Positions 32,067 to 42,292 of a stretch of DNA of 45,469 nt are shown here, one piece after another. The DNA is from Mesorhizobium sp. (lineage in GTDB: Bacteria > Pseudomonadota > Alphaproteobacteria > Rhizobiales > Rhizobiaceae): positions 1 through 45,469 of the forward strand of contig SAKE01000031.1 in the NCBI GenBank assembly GCA_004017275.1, written 5' to 3'. The notes under the pieces were generated by a model. The model was not told the DNA's origin. It saw only the letters and a list, made by a program, of their open reading frames with translations, and did not search any database. Position numbers and translations under genes: made by a program. How positions within the stretch are numbered: the first letter of the stretch is position 1; each line of letters begins with the position of its first letter.

Positions 32067-34359
32067 TACCGACCTTTTCAGTTTCTCTTTCGTTATCCAC
32101 CCTGCTTTCGCCGCGCGGAGCCGCGGCGGCCGCAGGCGGCAGGATGATGCTGATCATCGCGCCGCGCCCATCGTGGAAGTCCGCGGGGGCATCATGAAGT
32201 TCCAGCCTGCCACCATGGTCTTCCACGATCTTCTTGACGATAGCGAGACCAAGCCCGGTGCCCTTCTCGCGCGTGGTCATATAGGGCTCGAGCAGCCGTT
32301 GGCGATTTTCGCGCGGCAAGCCTTTGCCATTGTCGATGACGTCGATGCGAATCGCGCCATTCTGGCGCCCGGCTTGAATCCGGATTATGCCGTGCGAACC
32401 GTCCTTCTGTTCCAATCCATCGATCGCTTCGGCCGCGTTCTTGATCACATTGCCGAAAGCCTGCGCCATCAGCCGGCTGTCGAAGGTTCCTTTGAGCGGT
32501 TCGGTGCCGAAGATCCGCTCGAAGGTGATGTCGGCGCGGCTGACTTCGACCAGGAATGATGCCTCGCGCAGCGATTCGCGCAGGTCGATGGCTTTCATCT
32601 CGGGCTTCGGCATGCGAGCGAACGCCGAGAATTCATCGACCATGCGGCCGATGTCCTCGACTTGCCGGATGATGGTGTCGGTGCACTGATCGAAGATCTC
32701 GCGGTCCTCGGTGATGACCTTGCCGTAGCGGCGTTTGATTCGCTCGGCCGAAAGCTGGATCGGCGTCAGCGGATTCTTGATCTCGTGGGCGATGCGGCGC
32801 GCCACGTCCGCCCAGGCCGACGAGCGCTGTGCCTGAACCAGATCGGTGATGTCGTCGACCGTCACGACATAGGATTTTTCCTCCGAGCCGTCGTCGCCGG
32901 CCTCGATGGTGATCTGCACGTTGAAGGTCCGCTCGGCGCCGGCGCGATAGAAGGTCACCTGCTCGCGGTAGACAGGCTTGCCGGACTTGCGGCCGATCTC
33001 GAAGACGCGGCCGACATGCGGCAGCACGGCGGAGAGGTTCTGCCCAAGGGCTGCGTTGGCGGAAATGGCCAGCATCGCCTCTGCCGAGCGGTTGACGATG
33101 GTGACGATGCCGTAGGGATCGACGCCGATGACGCCGGCGGTGACGCCGGCAAGCACGGCTTCCGAGAAGCGCCGCCTTTCGTCGATCAGGTCCTTGGCCG
33201 ACAGGATTTCGTTGCGCTGCGATTTCAGTTCCAGCAGCATCTTGTTGAAGGTGTCGCCGAGCGAGGCAACATCTCCGTCCGATGGCCTGACGGGAACCGC
33301 GACGTCGAGATTGCCGGTCGCCACCTCGTCGGCGGCACCAATGAGCTGGCGAATGGGCCGCACCAGACGGTCGGCGACCGCAATGCCCGTCCAGATCGCG
33401 GACAGGATGATGATCAGCGTCAGCGACAGATAGGGCAGCGCGAAGGCCACCTGCGAGGTGCGCCTGTTATCTTCGAGGCCACGATACTCGTCGGTGTTGG
33501 ATCTGACGATCTGCCGTGCCTTGATCACTTCGGGATCGACGAGGCGAATGGTGTAGAGATAGAGGCCTTCGATCTCACGCAGCTTGACGATGGCGCCCAT
33601 GATGTTGCGCGTTTTAGGCTCGATCAGCACCGGCTTGCCGCCGGAAGCGCTGGCCACGGCGCCTTCCGGCGGCTCGGGCATGGCGAAATCCGTGTCGGTC
33701 TTGGCGCTCATGACGAAAGAGCCGTCCGGCTTGATCAGCGCCGCATGGGCAAGCGACCGGCCCACGGCTTCCTTGTTCATCAGGTCGAGAAAGCCAGTGC
33801 GATCAAGGCCATAGAGCGTGCGCGACGCATCGAGGTCATAGGCCATGGACAGCGTCGTGCCCTGCAGGTTGCGGGCGTTTTCCTGGACATAGGCGTCGGC
33901 AATCGACAGCGACGAATTGACGATCGTCTTGGTGCGGATCTCGAACCAGCGGTCGAGACCGATGTCGAGCGTGATCGACGCGATGATGGCCACCATGATG
34001 GCTGGAATGGCGGCGACCAGAGCGAACATGGCGACGATGCGCACATGCAGCCGCGACGCCGCCTTGCCGTGCCGGCGCGCCATCAGGATGCGGTGCACTT
34101 CACGTCCGACCAGCGCGATGAGGAACAGGACGAAAGCCGCGTTGAGGGCAATCAGCGCCAGCGTCGTCGACTCGTTCGGTGTGATCGGCGTGGCGCCGAC
34201 AAGGATGGCGAACGAGATCGCCGCCGTCATCAGCGCGCCGACAACCGCGATCACGCCTGGCAGCGCCAGCAGCCGGCGCCCGTCACGCGTGCCGGGTTCG
34301 CTGAAAAGCGGTTGGTTTGTCGTCGGTGCCTGTGGAGCCATGTCGCCGTCTAGAGCCAT
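32056..34359 (-). CDS. ntrY: Sensor histidine kinase NtrY
   Basis: A 767-aa membrane sensor kinase. It has three hydrophobic segments at the N-terminus (LLALPGVIAVVGALMTAAIS and two following), a periplasmic sensor region, a further helix (LPYLSLTLIIILSAIWTGIA), a HAMP linker (RPIRQLIGAADEVATGN), a PAS domain (VLAGVTAGVIGVDPYGIVT), the H-box VARRIAHEIKNPLTPIQLSA, N-box GNVIKNAAEAID and G-boxes DNGKGLPREN, GTGLGLAIVKKI. It senses nitrogen or redox state in relatives. The ORF begins with a TTG at 34404; ATG at 34359 (MALDGDMAPQ) is used, with 34341 an alternative, since neither has a strong SD. Its stop overlaps ntrX. Confidence 0.92.
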   Translation of the reverse strand: MALDGDMAPQAPTTNQPLFSEPGTRDGRRLLALPGVIAVVGALMTAAISFAILVGATPITPNESTTLALIALNAAFVLFLIALVGREVHRILMARRHGKAASRLHVRIVAMFALVAAIPAIMVAIIASITLDIGLDRWFEIRTKTIVNSSLSIADAYVQENARNLQGTTLSMAYDLDASRTLYGLDRTGFLDLMNKEAVGRSLAHAALIKPDGSFVMSAKTDTDFAMPEPPEGAVASASGGKPVLIEPKTRNIMGAIVKLREIEGLYLYTIRLVDPEVIKARQIVRSNTDEYRGLEDNRRTSQVAFALPYLSLTLIIILSAIWTGIAVADRLVRPIRQLIGAADEVATGNLDVAVPVRPSDGDVASLGDTFNKMLLELKSQRNEILSAKDLIDERRRFSEAVLAGVTAGVIGVDPYGIVTIVNRSAEAMLAISANAALGQNLSAVLPHVGRVFEIGRKSGKPVYREQVTFYRAGAERTFNVQITIEAGDDGSEEKSYVVTVDDITDLVQAQRSSAWADVARRIAHEIKNPLTPIQLSAERIKRRYGKVITEDREIFDQCTDTIIRQVEDIGRMVDEFSAFARMPKPEMKAIDLRESLREASFLVEVSRADITFERIFGTEPLKGTFDSRLMAQAFGNVIKNAAEAIDGLEQKDGSHGIIRIQAGRQNGAIRIDVIDNGKGLPRENRQRLLEPYMTTREKGTGLGLAIVKKIVEDHGGRLELHDAPADFHDGRGAMISIILPPAAAAAPRGESRVDNERETEKVGNGV

Positions 34360-34470
34360 GATTGCGTCGGATGTATGCAACGCATTGTGGCGATTATGCA
34401 ACAAGTGTGACCGAGACGGAAATCTTTCGCGAGCCGTCCCCCGAAAACAGGCCGAGGTTCAGATCAGGGC

Positions 34471-35927
<1,457 letters not shown>

Positions 35928-35931
<4 letters not shown>

Positions 35932-37070
35932 TTGCGGTCTCCTTCACCGTCTTCATCGGCGCCGTATGGTGTTTCCTTCCAGGCCGGCATCAGGATGCGG
36001 AATGTCGTCCCGCGCGGCGTCGATTCGCATTCGATGATGCCGCCATGCTCGCCGACGATCTTGGCGACCAGTGCCAGCCCCAGCCCAGAACCGTTCGGCT
36101 TGGTGGTGATGAACGGGTCGAACAGGATCGGCAAAATATCTTCCGAGACGCCGGAGCCATTGTCGCGCACGCAAAATTCCAGCGGCAGCGACACGCGGTC
36201 CTGCGTACCCGGAACGGAAACGCGGATGCCCGGCCGGAAGGCTGTCGACAGCACGATCTCGCCCTGCGGGTCGCTGCCGATCGCCTCGGCGGCATTCTTG
36301 ACCAGGTTGAGGAACACCTGGATCAGTTGATCACGATTGGCAAACACCGGAGGCAATGAAGGATCATAATCCTCCATTATCTTGATTCTCTTGGCAAAAC
36401 CGTTCTTGGCAATCGCCTTCACATGATCGAGCACGACATGGATGTTGACGGGGTAGCGATCGATCGGCCGCTCGTCGGAAAACACCTCCATGCGATCGAC
36501 CAGCGACACGATGCGATCGGTCTCGTCGGTGATCAGTCGCGTCAGCGCGCGGTCCTCGTCGGAAGCCGACAGTTCGAGCAGTTGGGCAGCGCCCCTTATG
36601 CCGGAGAGCGGGTTCTTGATCTCATGGGCAAGCATCGCCGCCAGGCCGGTGACAGAGCGTGCCGCACCGCGATGCGTCATCTGCCGGTCGATCTTGTCGG
36701 CCATCGACCGTTCTTGGAACATCACCACCACGGAGCCCGGATATTCCGACACCGGCGCGACATAGAGATCGACGACCTTCTCGATGCCGAGCCGCGGCGA
36801 TGACACGTCGACCCGGTATTCGTTGACCGGAGCCCGGCGCTCGCGCACCTGATCGACCAGCGTCAGCAGCGGGCTGCCGAAGGGAATGAGTTTTGACAGC
36901 GTGTTGCGCGCCAGCATGGTCGCGCTCGAGCGAAAGAAGTCTTCCGCGTCGGCGTTGGCGAAGGTAATGAAGCCTTCCTCGCTGATCATGATCACCGGGC
37001 GACGGATGGTGTTGAGCACGATCTGGGCGGCATCCGCCATTTCCGCGCCCTGGCCGGCGACGGCGTTCAT
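35928..37070 (-). CDS. ntrB: Nitrogen regulation sensor kinase NtrB
   Basis: A 380-aa cytoplasmic histidine kinase/phosphatase controlled by PII. PAS domain near residues 12-120 (IMISEEGFITFANADAEDFF), H-box LAAMLAHEIKNPLSGIRGAA, N-box NLVKNAAEAIG, G-boxes VRDNGSGVSEDI and GSGLGLALVAKI. The frame is open upstream into dusB, but the ATG at 37070, overlapping the dusB stop as ATGA, gives the family N-terminus (MNAVAGQGAEMADAAQIVLN). It transfers phosphate to NtrC when nitrogen is scarce. Confidence 0.96.
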
Positions 37071-38095
37071 GCGGCGCTCCGCAGGTTCAAGGGTTGCGGA
37101 TCGCGCGAAAATACATCGCGCAGCAAGGCAATGACGCGCACCGGCTCGAATGCGGTCAGTATGACCCTTCGGCTGTCGTCGGCGACACCACCGGCATGGC
37201 GATCGAGGTACCAGCCAAGATGCTTGCGCGCCTGGCGCAGGCCGCTCTCGACGCCATAGAGCGCCAGCATGTCCTCGTAGTGGGCCACGATGTAGTCGGC
37301 CAGCGCCGTCGAACCCTGTGGGATGTTTGGCGTTGCCTCGCCTGCCGCTGCAGCCGCAATGCCGCCCGCGATCCAAGGTGCGCCATAGTGCGCGCGGCCG
37401 ATCATCACCGCGTCGGCTCCCGACTGATCGAGGATAGCAGCCGCTTCCGCCGGCGAAGAAACATCGCCATTGGCGACGACCGGGATGGACACGGCTTCCT
37501 TGACGCGGGCGATGGCGCGCCAGTCGGCCTTGCCCTGGTAGAATTGGCAGCGCGTGCGGCCGTGCACGGTCACCATCCTGACCCCGGCCTGCTCCGCGCG
37601 GCGCGCCAGCATCGGCGCGTTGAGCGCGCCCTCGTCCCAGCCGAGCCGCATCTTGACCGTCACCGGCACCTCGACCGCGCCTACAACAGCGTCGATCAGC
37701 GACAGTGCGTGGTCGAGATCCAGCATCAATGCCGAGCCGGCATAGCCGCCGGTGACCTTCTTGGCCGGGCAGCCCATATTGATGTCGATGATGTCGGCGC
37801 CTTCGCCGGCGGCGATCCTGGCACCTTCGGCCATGTGCGCCGCCTCGCGGCCGGCAAGCTGGACCATATGGACCGGCAGGCCAGAATGGCGTATGCGCAG
37901 GTTGAAACCGGCCCTGCCCTTGGCAAGCTCGCCGCTGGCCACCATTTCGGACACGACCAGGCCCGCGCCATGCGCGTGGGCGCGCTGCCGGAACGGCTCG
38001 TCAGTAATTCCTGACATCGGCGCGAGGAACACGCGATTGCGGATTCTCACGCCGCCGACGTCAAGCGGCGCGGCCAATTTGGTCAAGTTAACCAT
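37067..38095 (-). CDS. dusB: tRNA-dihydrouridine synthase DusB (NifR3)
   Basis: A 342-aa FMN enzyme that reduces uridine to dihydrouridine in tRNA. TIM-barrel motifs: LAPMSGITDEPFRQRA at the N-terminus, DIIDINMGCPAKKVTGGYAG with the catalytic Cys, VTVKMRLGWDEG, VHGRTRCQFYQGKADWRAI and VVANGDVSSPAEA. The longer ORF to 38275 runs into repeats; the ATG at 38095 gives the normal N-terminus MVNLTKLAAPLDVGGVRI. It heads the classic nifR3-ntrB-ntrC operon. Upstream, an inverted repeat TGCACATT/AATGTGCA at 38123-38157 could be an operator. Confidence 0.95.
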   Translation of the reverse strand: MVNLTKLAAPLDVGGVRIRNRVFLAPMSGITDEPFRQRAHAHGAGLVVSEMVASGELAKGRAGFNLRIRHSGLPVHMVQLAGREAAHMAEGARIAAGEGADIIDINMGCPAKKVTGGYAGSALMLDLDHALSLIDAVVGAVEVPVTVKMRLGWDEGALNAPMLARRAEQAGVRMVTVHGRTRCQFYQGKADWRAIARVKEAVSIPVVANGDVSSPAEAAAILDQSGADAVMIGRAHYGAPWIAGGIAAAAAGEATPNIPQGSTALADYIVAHYEDMLALYGVESGLRQARKHLGWYLDRHAGGVADDSRRVILTAFEPVRVIALLRDVFSRDPQPLNLRSAA

Positions 38096-38122
38096 GCACA
38101 AAAACCAAGCATCCTCATTCGC

Positions 38123-38157
38123 TGCACATTCTCTAGCCAGAACCGCCGCAATGTGCA
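38123..38157. promoter_or_regulatory. Inverted repeat upstream of dusB-ntrBC
   Basis: TGCACATT (38123-38130) and AATGTGCA (38150-38157) are perfect reverse complements separated by 19 bp, 28-62 bp before the dusB start. Half-sites TGCAC/GTGCA resemble NtrC boxes (TGCAC...GTGCA), but the spacing is wider than a normal NtrC site. NtrC self-repression of this operon is known in other rhizobia; binding here is inferred. Confidence 0.4.
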
Positions 38158-38230
38158 ACGCGGAATGACGCCACATTAAGGCGCAATTGGGAAATGCTGG
38201 CCTTCGGGGGATGGGCCGCGAGCAAAGCGC

Positions 38231-38252
38231 CGCGCGTCCCTCGGGACGCGCG
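38231..38252. repeat. GC-rich hairpin
   Basis: CGCGCGTCCC (38231-38240) pairs with GGGACGCGCG (38243-38252) around 2 nt; in practice the loop would open to CTCG-like. It lies in the 247-bp region between the divergent dusB and ispDF genes, upstream of the palindrome at 38281. No T-run on either side. Confidence 0.5.
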
Positions 38253-38280
38253 CAAAGGACGCTTTGGAACTTCATATTTG

Positions 38281-38328
38281 GCGCACGATCTTTTCCGAAA
38301 ACCGATTACACTTTTCGGGATCGTGCGC
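38281..38328. repeat. Intergenic palindrome, AAAACCG..CACTTTT core (ispDF upstream)
   Basis: Perfect 10-bp arms GCGCACGATC (38281-38290) and GATCGTGCGC (38319-38328) flank a second stem, CCGAAAA (38295-38301) against TTTTCGG (38312-38318), and the loop CCGATTACAC. The inner part, AAAACCGATTACACTTTT, matches the cores at 27007 and 27894; the arms do not. It ends 14 bp before the ispDF start. Confidence 0.8.
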
Positions 38329-38342
38329 TAAGCCAATCTGCA

Positions 38343-39572
38343 ATGACTGACGCAAGTGAAAATCACGTTTCGAGTGCGGATGGCAAGGTCGCGGTGGTGA
38401 TCGTTGCGGCCGGCCGTGGCGCGCGCGCCGGACAAGCCAACGGCCCGAAACAATATCAATCCATCGGCGGTTATGCCGTCATCGCACACACGCTGGAGGT
38501 TTTTCTGACCCACCCGCGAACCAGCGAGGTCGTTGTCGCCATCCATGCCGACGACCACGAGCTGTTCCGGCAGGCGGCTGGCGCCAACGCTGAGCGTGTC
38601 ACCACCATCATTGGTGGAGCAACGAGGCAGGAGTCCGTCCGGCTCGGACTGCTTGCCCTGAGAGGTCACGCGCCGGGACAAGTTCTGATCCACGACGGCG
38701 TCCGTCCGTTCGTCGATGCGGAGTTGATCGACCGCACCATTGCCGCCATCGGCGAGCGCGAGGGCGCATTGCCCGCTTTGCCCGTCGCCGACACGCTGAA
38801 GCGCGAGTCGGCTTCCGGCGTGGTTGAGGAAACCGTTTCGCGCAGTGGGCTTCACGCCGCGCAAACGCCACAGGGCTTTCCGTTCTGGCCCATCCTTGCC
38901 GCGCATGAGAAAGCCCATCATCTGGGGAAAATGGATTTTACCGACGATGCCGCGATCGCCGAATGGGCGCATATTCCGGTCAAGATCGTTCCGGGCTCGC
39001 CGGACAATGTCAAACTCACCTGGGCACGGGATATTGCGATGGCGGACCAGCGGCTTACCGGCGAACGCATGCGCTTTCCCGACATCAGAACCGGCAATGG
39101 CTACGACGTCCACGCCTTCGAACCCGGCGACCATGTCACTTTGTGCGGGGTCGCGATTCCGCACGACAAGAAGCTGTCCGGCCATTCGGACGCCGATGTC
39201 GGCCTGCACGCCTTGACCGATGCACTGCTAGCGACCTGCGGCGCCGGCGACATCGGTACGCATTTCCCGCCGTCCGATCCGCAGTGGAAAGGCGCTGCGT
39301 CCCGGATCTTCGTCGAGCATGCGGCAAGACTGGTGCGTGAGCGCGGCGGCCGCATCGCCAATGCCGATATCACGCTGATCTGCGAGGCGCCGCGCGTCGG
39401 CCCGCACCGCGAGGCCATGACGACCGCCTTGTCGCAAATGCTGGCAATTTCCCCGGACCGCATCTCGATCAAAGCGACAACCAATGAAAAGCTCGGCTTT
39501 GTCGGGCGCGAGGAAGGCATAGCGGCAATCGCCACCGCCAGCGTGGTGTTTCCCGGCGAGGTGCCGGAATGA
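38343..39572 (+). CDS. ispDF: Bifunctional IspD/IspF (MEP pathway)
   Basis: A 409-aa fusion carrying two steps of isoprenoid synthesis: CDP-ME synthesis (IspD, about residues 14-235) and 2-C-methyl-D-erythritol 2,4-cyclodiphosphate synthesis (IspF, about 248-409). IspD motifs: VVIVAAGRGARAGQANGPKQ and LIHDGVRPFVDAELID; IspF motifs: RTGNGYDVHAFEPGD (DxH metal site), SGHSDADVGLHALTDALLA and GDIGTHFPPSDPQWKGA. Such fusions are usual in alphaproteobacteria. The ATG at 38343 is used, with no clear SD; a palindromic repeat ends just upstream. The stop overlaps the next start (ATGA, 39569-39572). Confidence 0.96.
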   Translation: MTDASENHVSSADGKVAVVIVAAGRGARAGQANGPKQYQSIGGYAVIAHTLEVFLTHPRTSEVVVAIHADDHELFRQAAGANAERVTTIIGGATRQESVRLGLLALRGHAPGQVLIHDGVRPFVDAELIDRTIAAIGEREGALPALPVADTLKRESASGVVEETVSRSGLHAAQTPQGFPFWPILAAHEKAHHLGKMDFTDDAAIAEWAHIPVKIVPGSPDNVKLTWARDIAMADQRLTGERMRFPDIRTGNGYDVHAFEPGDHVTLCGVAIPHDKKLSGHSDADVGLHALTDALLATCGAGDIGTHFPPSDPQWKGAASRIFVEHAARLVRERGGRIANADITLICEAPRVGPHREAMTTALSQMLAISPDRISIKATTNEKLGFVGREEGIAAIATASVVFPGEVPE

Positions 39573-40051
39573 CCAACAACGAGGTGGCAAATGCCCTGCT
39601 GCAGGCCTGCCAGAAGCGCGGCATCATGCTGGCAACGGCAGAAAGCTGCACCGGCGGCATGATCATCGCCGCGCTGACCGACATCGCCGGCTCGTCCGCC
39701 GTGGTCGATCGCGGCTTCATCACCTATTCCAACGAAGCCAAGATGGACATGCTCGGTGTTTCCGCCGCTACGCTTGATGCGCATGGCGCGGTTTCGCGCG
39801 AGACGGCCATCGAGATGGCAAAGGGCGCGCTTGCCCGTTCGCGCGCTGGCCTTATCCTCGCGGTCACCGGTATTGCCGGACCCGGCGGCGGCTCGGCGGA
39901 CAAACCTGTCGGCCTGGTCTGGTTCGGGGTTGCGCTGGCAGGTCGACCGACTATCGCCGAGCGCCAACTCTTTGTAGACAAAGGCCGCGATTTCATTCGT
40001 CGCGAAACGGTCAGGCACGCGCTGGAGCTGGGCCTGCAAGCGTTCGGATAG
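39569..40051 (+). CDS. cinA: CinA C-terminal domain protein (NMN amidase-like)
   Basis: A 160-aa protein equal to the C-terminal domain of CinA only (PncC type), which deamidates nicotinamide mononucleotide. Motifs: MLATAESCTGGMIIAALTDI (with the catalytic-type Ser/Thr), GFITYSNEAKMDMLGV, AHGAVSRETA and LAVTGIAGPGGGSADKPVG. The N-terminal molybdopterin-binding-like domain of full CinA is absent, as is normal in alphaproteobacteria. Translationally coupled to ispDF by a 4-bp overlap. Convergent with plsY 33 bp away; no hairpin with T-run in the gap. Confidence 0.93.
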   Translation: MTNNEVANALLQACQKRGIMLATAESCTGGMIIAALTDIAGSSAVVDRGFITYSNEAKMDMLGVSAATLDAHGAVSRETAIEMAKGALARSRAGLILAVTGIAGPGGGSADKPVGLVWFGVALAGRPTIAERQLFVDKGRDFIRRETVRHALELGLQAFG

Positions 40052-40084
40052 GGGTACGAAACGTCGCGCTGGCCGGCTCGAGAT

Positions 40085-40771
40085 CTAGATTTGCGATTGC
40101 GCTTTCGATTCCGGGCTGCTTTGCCCCAAGCGTGGTTCTGTCCCAGCCAGCAGCCGTTGAATGTTGGCACGATGGCGAACAACCACGTAAATGCTGCCTG
40201 CAATCACCAGCAACCGATAGGGCAACGGTTGCTCCAGGCCGCAGATGAGGGCGATCGCGGTCAACGCCGCGACCATCGAACTCAGGGAAACTATCCGAGA
40301 CATAGCCAGCACAGCACCAAAAACCGCCACAGCACCCACACCCACCGGCCAAGACAGAGCCAGCAACACGCCGAGCCCCGTCGCGGCGGATTTGCCACCT
40401 GTGAAATTCAACCAGATCGAACGGCCATGCCCCAACAACACGGCAAGTCCGGCCAGGCTAACAGCCCAAGGCACCCAGGTTTGCAGATCAAGCGGGGTCG
40501 ATGGCGTAACCGACGGCAAGGTGGTGAACCAGGGATAAAACCAGCGGGCAAAGACGACCGCCGCCGCACCTTTCATCACATCCACCAGCAACACCACCAA
40601 CGCAGGCCATTTTCCCAGGACCCGCAAGACGTTCGTTGCCCCGGTGGAGTTGGAGCCATGCTGCCGGATATCGATGCCCTGGAGCAGTTTCCCCGCCAGA
40701 TAGCCCGTGGGCGTGGAACCGAAGAGATAGGCGATCGCCAATCCAACTCCGCTCGCTATCCAGAAAAGCAT
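40085..40771 (-). CDS. plsY: Glycerol-3-phosphate acyltransferase PlsY, cyanobacterial type
   Basis: A 228-aa inner-membrane enzyme that moves an acyl group from acyl-phosphate to glycerol-3-phosphate, the first step of phospholipid synthesis. Motifs: YLFGSTPTGYLAGKLLQGID then IRQHGSNSTGATNVLRVLGK (motif 1), LLGHGRSIWLNFTGGKSAAT (motif 2) and RHRANIQRLLAGTEPRLGQ (motif 3). The STGATNVLR, LLALSWPVGVGA and IVSLSSMVAAL wording is, from memory, that of cyanobacterial PlsY; alphaproteobacterial PlsY reads GNIGATNVLR. Codon use differs from its neighbours (many TTG, GTG, GGT, GTT). Start 40771 has GAGG 8 nt upstream, overlapping the preceding gene's stop. Confidence 0.93.
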   Translation of the reverse strand: MLFWIASGVGLAIAYLFGSTPTGYLAGKLLQGIDIRQHGSNSTGATNVLRVLGKWPALVVLLVDVMKGAAAVVFARWFYPWFTTLPSVTPSTPLDLQTWVPWAVSLAGLAVLLGHGRSIWLNFTGGKSAATGLGVLLALSWPVGVGAVAVFGAVLAMSRIVSLSSMVAALTAIALICGLEQPLPYRLLVIAGSIYVVVRHRANIQRLLAGTEPRLGQSSPESKAQSQI

Positions 40772-40781
40772 GTGCAGGGCC

Positions 40782-41237
40782 TCAAGCCGGTTTTGCACCG
40801 TAGATGATGTCTGCGCGCTTCTCAAAGGCCTCGGCGAACATGCGGAAGGCGCGGTCGAACATGGTTCCCATCACCGCACCGAGAATGCGGCTCTTGAACT
40901 CGTAGTCGATGAAGAAGCGGACGGCGCAGCCGGCGCCGTCGGGTTCGAAACGCCAGACATTGCTCAGATATTTGAACGGACCGTCGATGTATTTCACGTC
41001 GATGGTGTTTTCGTCGGGCTTCAAAAGCACCTGCGTCGTGAAGGTTTCGCGGATCGCCTTGTAGCCGATGCTCATGTCGGCAAGGAGAACAGTGCGTCCG
41101 TCACGCTCCTTGCGCGAGCGGACCGTCAACGCTTCGCAAAGCGGCAGGAATTGCGGATAGGATTCGATGTCGGCGACCAGCGCGAACATCTGCTCCGGTG
41201 TGTGGGATACGCGGCGGGTGGCTTCGAAATTCGGCAT
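40782..41237 (-). CDS. COQ10/RatA-like START-domain protein
   Basis: A 151-aa polyketide-cyclase/START-fold protein of the COQ10 (coenzyme Q-binding) / RatA group. VSHTPEQMFALVADIESYPQ at the N-terminus, then FLPLCEALTVRSR, KYLSNVWRF, CAVRFFIDYEFKSRI and VMGTMFDRAFRMFAEAFEKR are the family segments. In alphaproteobacteria such proteins probably assist ubiquinone delivery; the E. coli RatA toxin label is unlikely to reflect function here. It follows lipA by 12 bp on the same strand, an order common in this group, and plsY starts 10 bp after its stop. Confidence 0.88.
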   Translation of the reverse strand: MPNFEATRRVSHTPEQMFALVADIESYPQFLPLCEALTVRSRKERDGRTVLLADMSIGYKAIRETFTTQVLLKPDENTIDVKYIDGPFKYLSNVWRFEPDGAGCAVRFFIDYEFKSRILGAVMGTMFDRAFRMFAEAFEKRADIIYGAKPA

Positions 41238-41249
41238 GAAACCAGCGAG

Positions 41250-42215
41250 TTAAGCTGATTTCTTGAGCTGGGCTTCCCGTGCCGCGCGCAACCGGGCGAA
41301 ATCGTCGCCGGCATGATGCGACGAGCGCGTCAGCGGGCTCGACGCCACCAGCAGGAAACCCTTGGTCCGGCCGATCGTCTCGAAGGACTTGAACTCCTCC
41401 GGGGTGACGAAGCGGATCACCGGATGATGCTTCTTCGACGGCTGCAGATACTGGCCGATGGTCATGAAGTCGACATTGGCCGACCGCAGATCGTCCATCA
41501 GCTGCAGGATCTCGTTCCGTTCTTCGCCCAGACCCACCATGATGCCGGACTTGGTGAAGATCGACGGATCGAGTTCCTTGACCCGCTGCAACAGCCGGAT
41601 CGAATGGAAATAGCGGGCGCCCGGACGAACGGTCAGATAGTTCGAAGGCACGGTCTCCAGATTGTGGTTGAAGACGTCGGGTTTGGCCGCCACGACGATC
41701 TCCAGCGCGCCGTCCTTGCGCAGGAAATCAGGCGTCAGGATTTCAATCGTCGTTAGCGGCGTTGCCGCCCGGATGGCGCGGATGACTTCGGCGAAATGCT
41801 GCGCACCACCATCGGCGAGATCGTCGCGGTCGACCGAAGTGATGACGACGTGGCTGAGCCCCATCTGCTTGACCGCATGCGCGACGCGGGCCGGCTCATC
41901 GGGGTCAAGAGCGGTTGGAATGCCGGTGGCGACGTTGCAGAAGGCGCAGGCGCGCGTGCAGATCTCGCCCATGATCATGAAGGTGGCGTGTTTCTTCTCC
42001 CAGCACTCGCCGATGTTGGGGCAGCCGGCCTCTTCGCAAACCGTCACCAGCTTATGCGACTTCACGATTTCGCGCGTCTCGGCATAGCCCTTCGACATGG
42101 GCGCCTTGACGCGGATCCAGTCGGGCTTGCGCAGCACATCCTGATCGGGCTTGTGCGCCTTTTCCGGATGCCGCAAGCGCGGAGCGTTGGCAATCGTGTC
42201 GAGGACAGTGACCAT
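41250..42215 (-). CDS. lipA: Lipoyl synthase
   Basis: A 321-aa radical SAM enzyme that inserts two sulfur atoms into protein-bound octanoate to form lipoate, needed by the pyruvate and 2-oxoglutarate dehydrogenases. Two iron-sulfur sites are visible: CEEAGCPNIGECW (auxiliary cluster) and CTRACAFCNVATG (SAM cluster, CxxxCxxC). Further segments: VVITSVDRDDLADGGAQHFA, VFNHNLETV, MVGLGEERNEI and RSSHHAGDDF, the RSSY-like C-terminal serine motif. Start ATG at 42215. It sits in a minus-strand group with lpdA and the pdh E2 gene, its functional partners. Confidence 0.96.
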   Translation of the reverse strand: MVTVLDTIANAPRLRHPEKAHKPDQDVLRKPDWIRVKAPMSKGYAETREIVKSHKLVTVCEEAGCPNIGECWEKKHATFMIMGEICTRACAFCNVATGIPTALDPDEPARVAHAVKQMGLSHVVITSVDRDDLADGGAQHFAEVIRAIRAATPLTTIEILTPDFLRKDGALEIVVAAKPDVFNHNLETVPSNYLTVRPGARYFHSIRLLQRVKELDPSIFTKSGIMVGLGEERNEILQLMDDLRSANVDFMTIGQYLQPSKKHHPVIRFVTPEEFKSFETIGRTKGFLLVASSPLTRSSHHAGDDFARLRAAREAQLKKSA

Positions 42216-42292
42216 CGGGAAACCTGGTTCATTCGCGACCGCCAGTCAGGCGTTCGCTGTCATAAGTTCATCTAGGACTTTTCAGCGCAAAG

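Noticed and set aside
32662..34353. 563-aa open frame antisense to ntrY; similar long frames at 34696-36330, 29808-31547, 43082-44659 and 28370-29482
   Set aside because: They lie exactly opposite well-supported genes, have no family resemblance and arise from the GC-rich third-position bias of the real genes.
40251..40738. Two GCGATCGC octamers in plsY as proof of cyanobacterial origin
   Set aside because: The same octamer appears in other genes of this window (3259, 6514, 31939, 38952), so it is only weak support; the protein wording and codon use carry the argument.
40782..41237. Toxin of a RatA-type toxin-antitoxin system
   Set aside because: The family is shared with coenzyme Q-binding COQ10, no antitoxin partner is adjacent, and linkage to lipA fits the housekeeping role.
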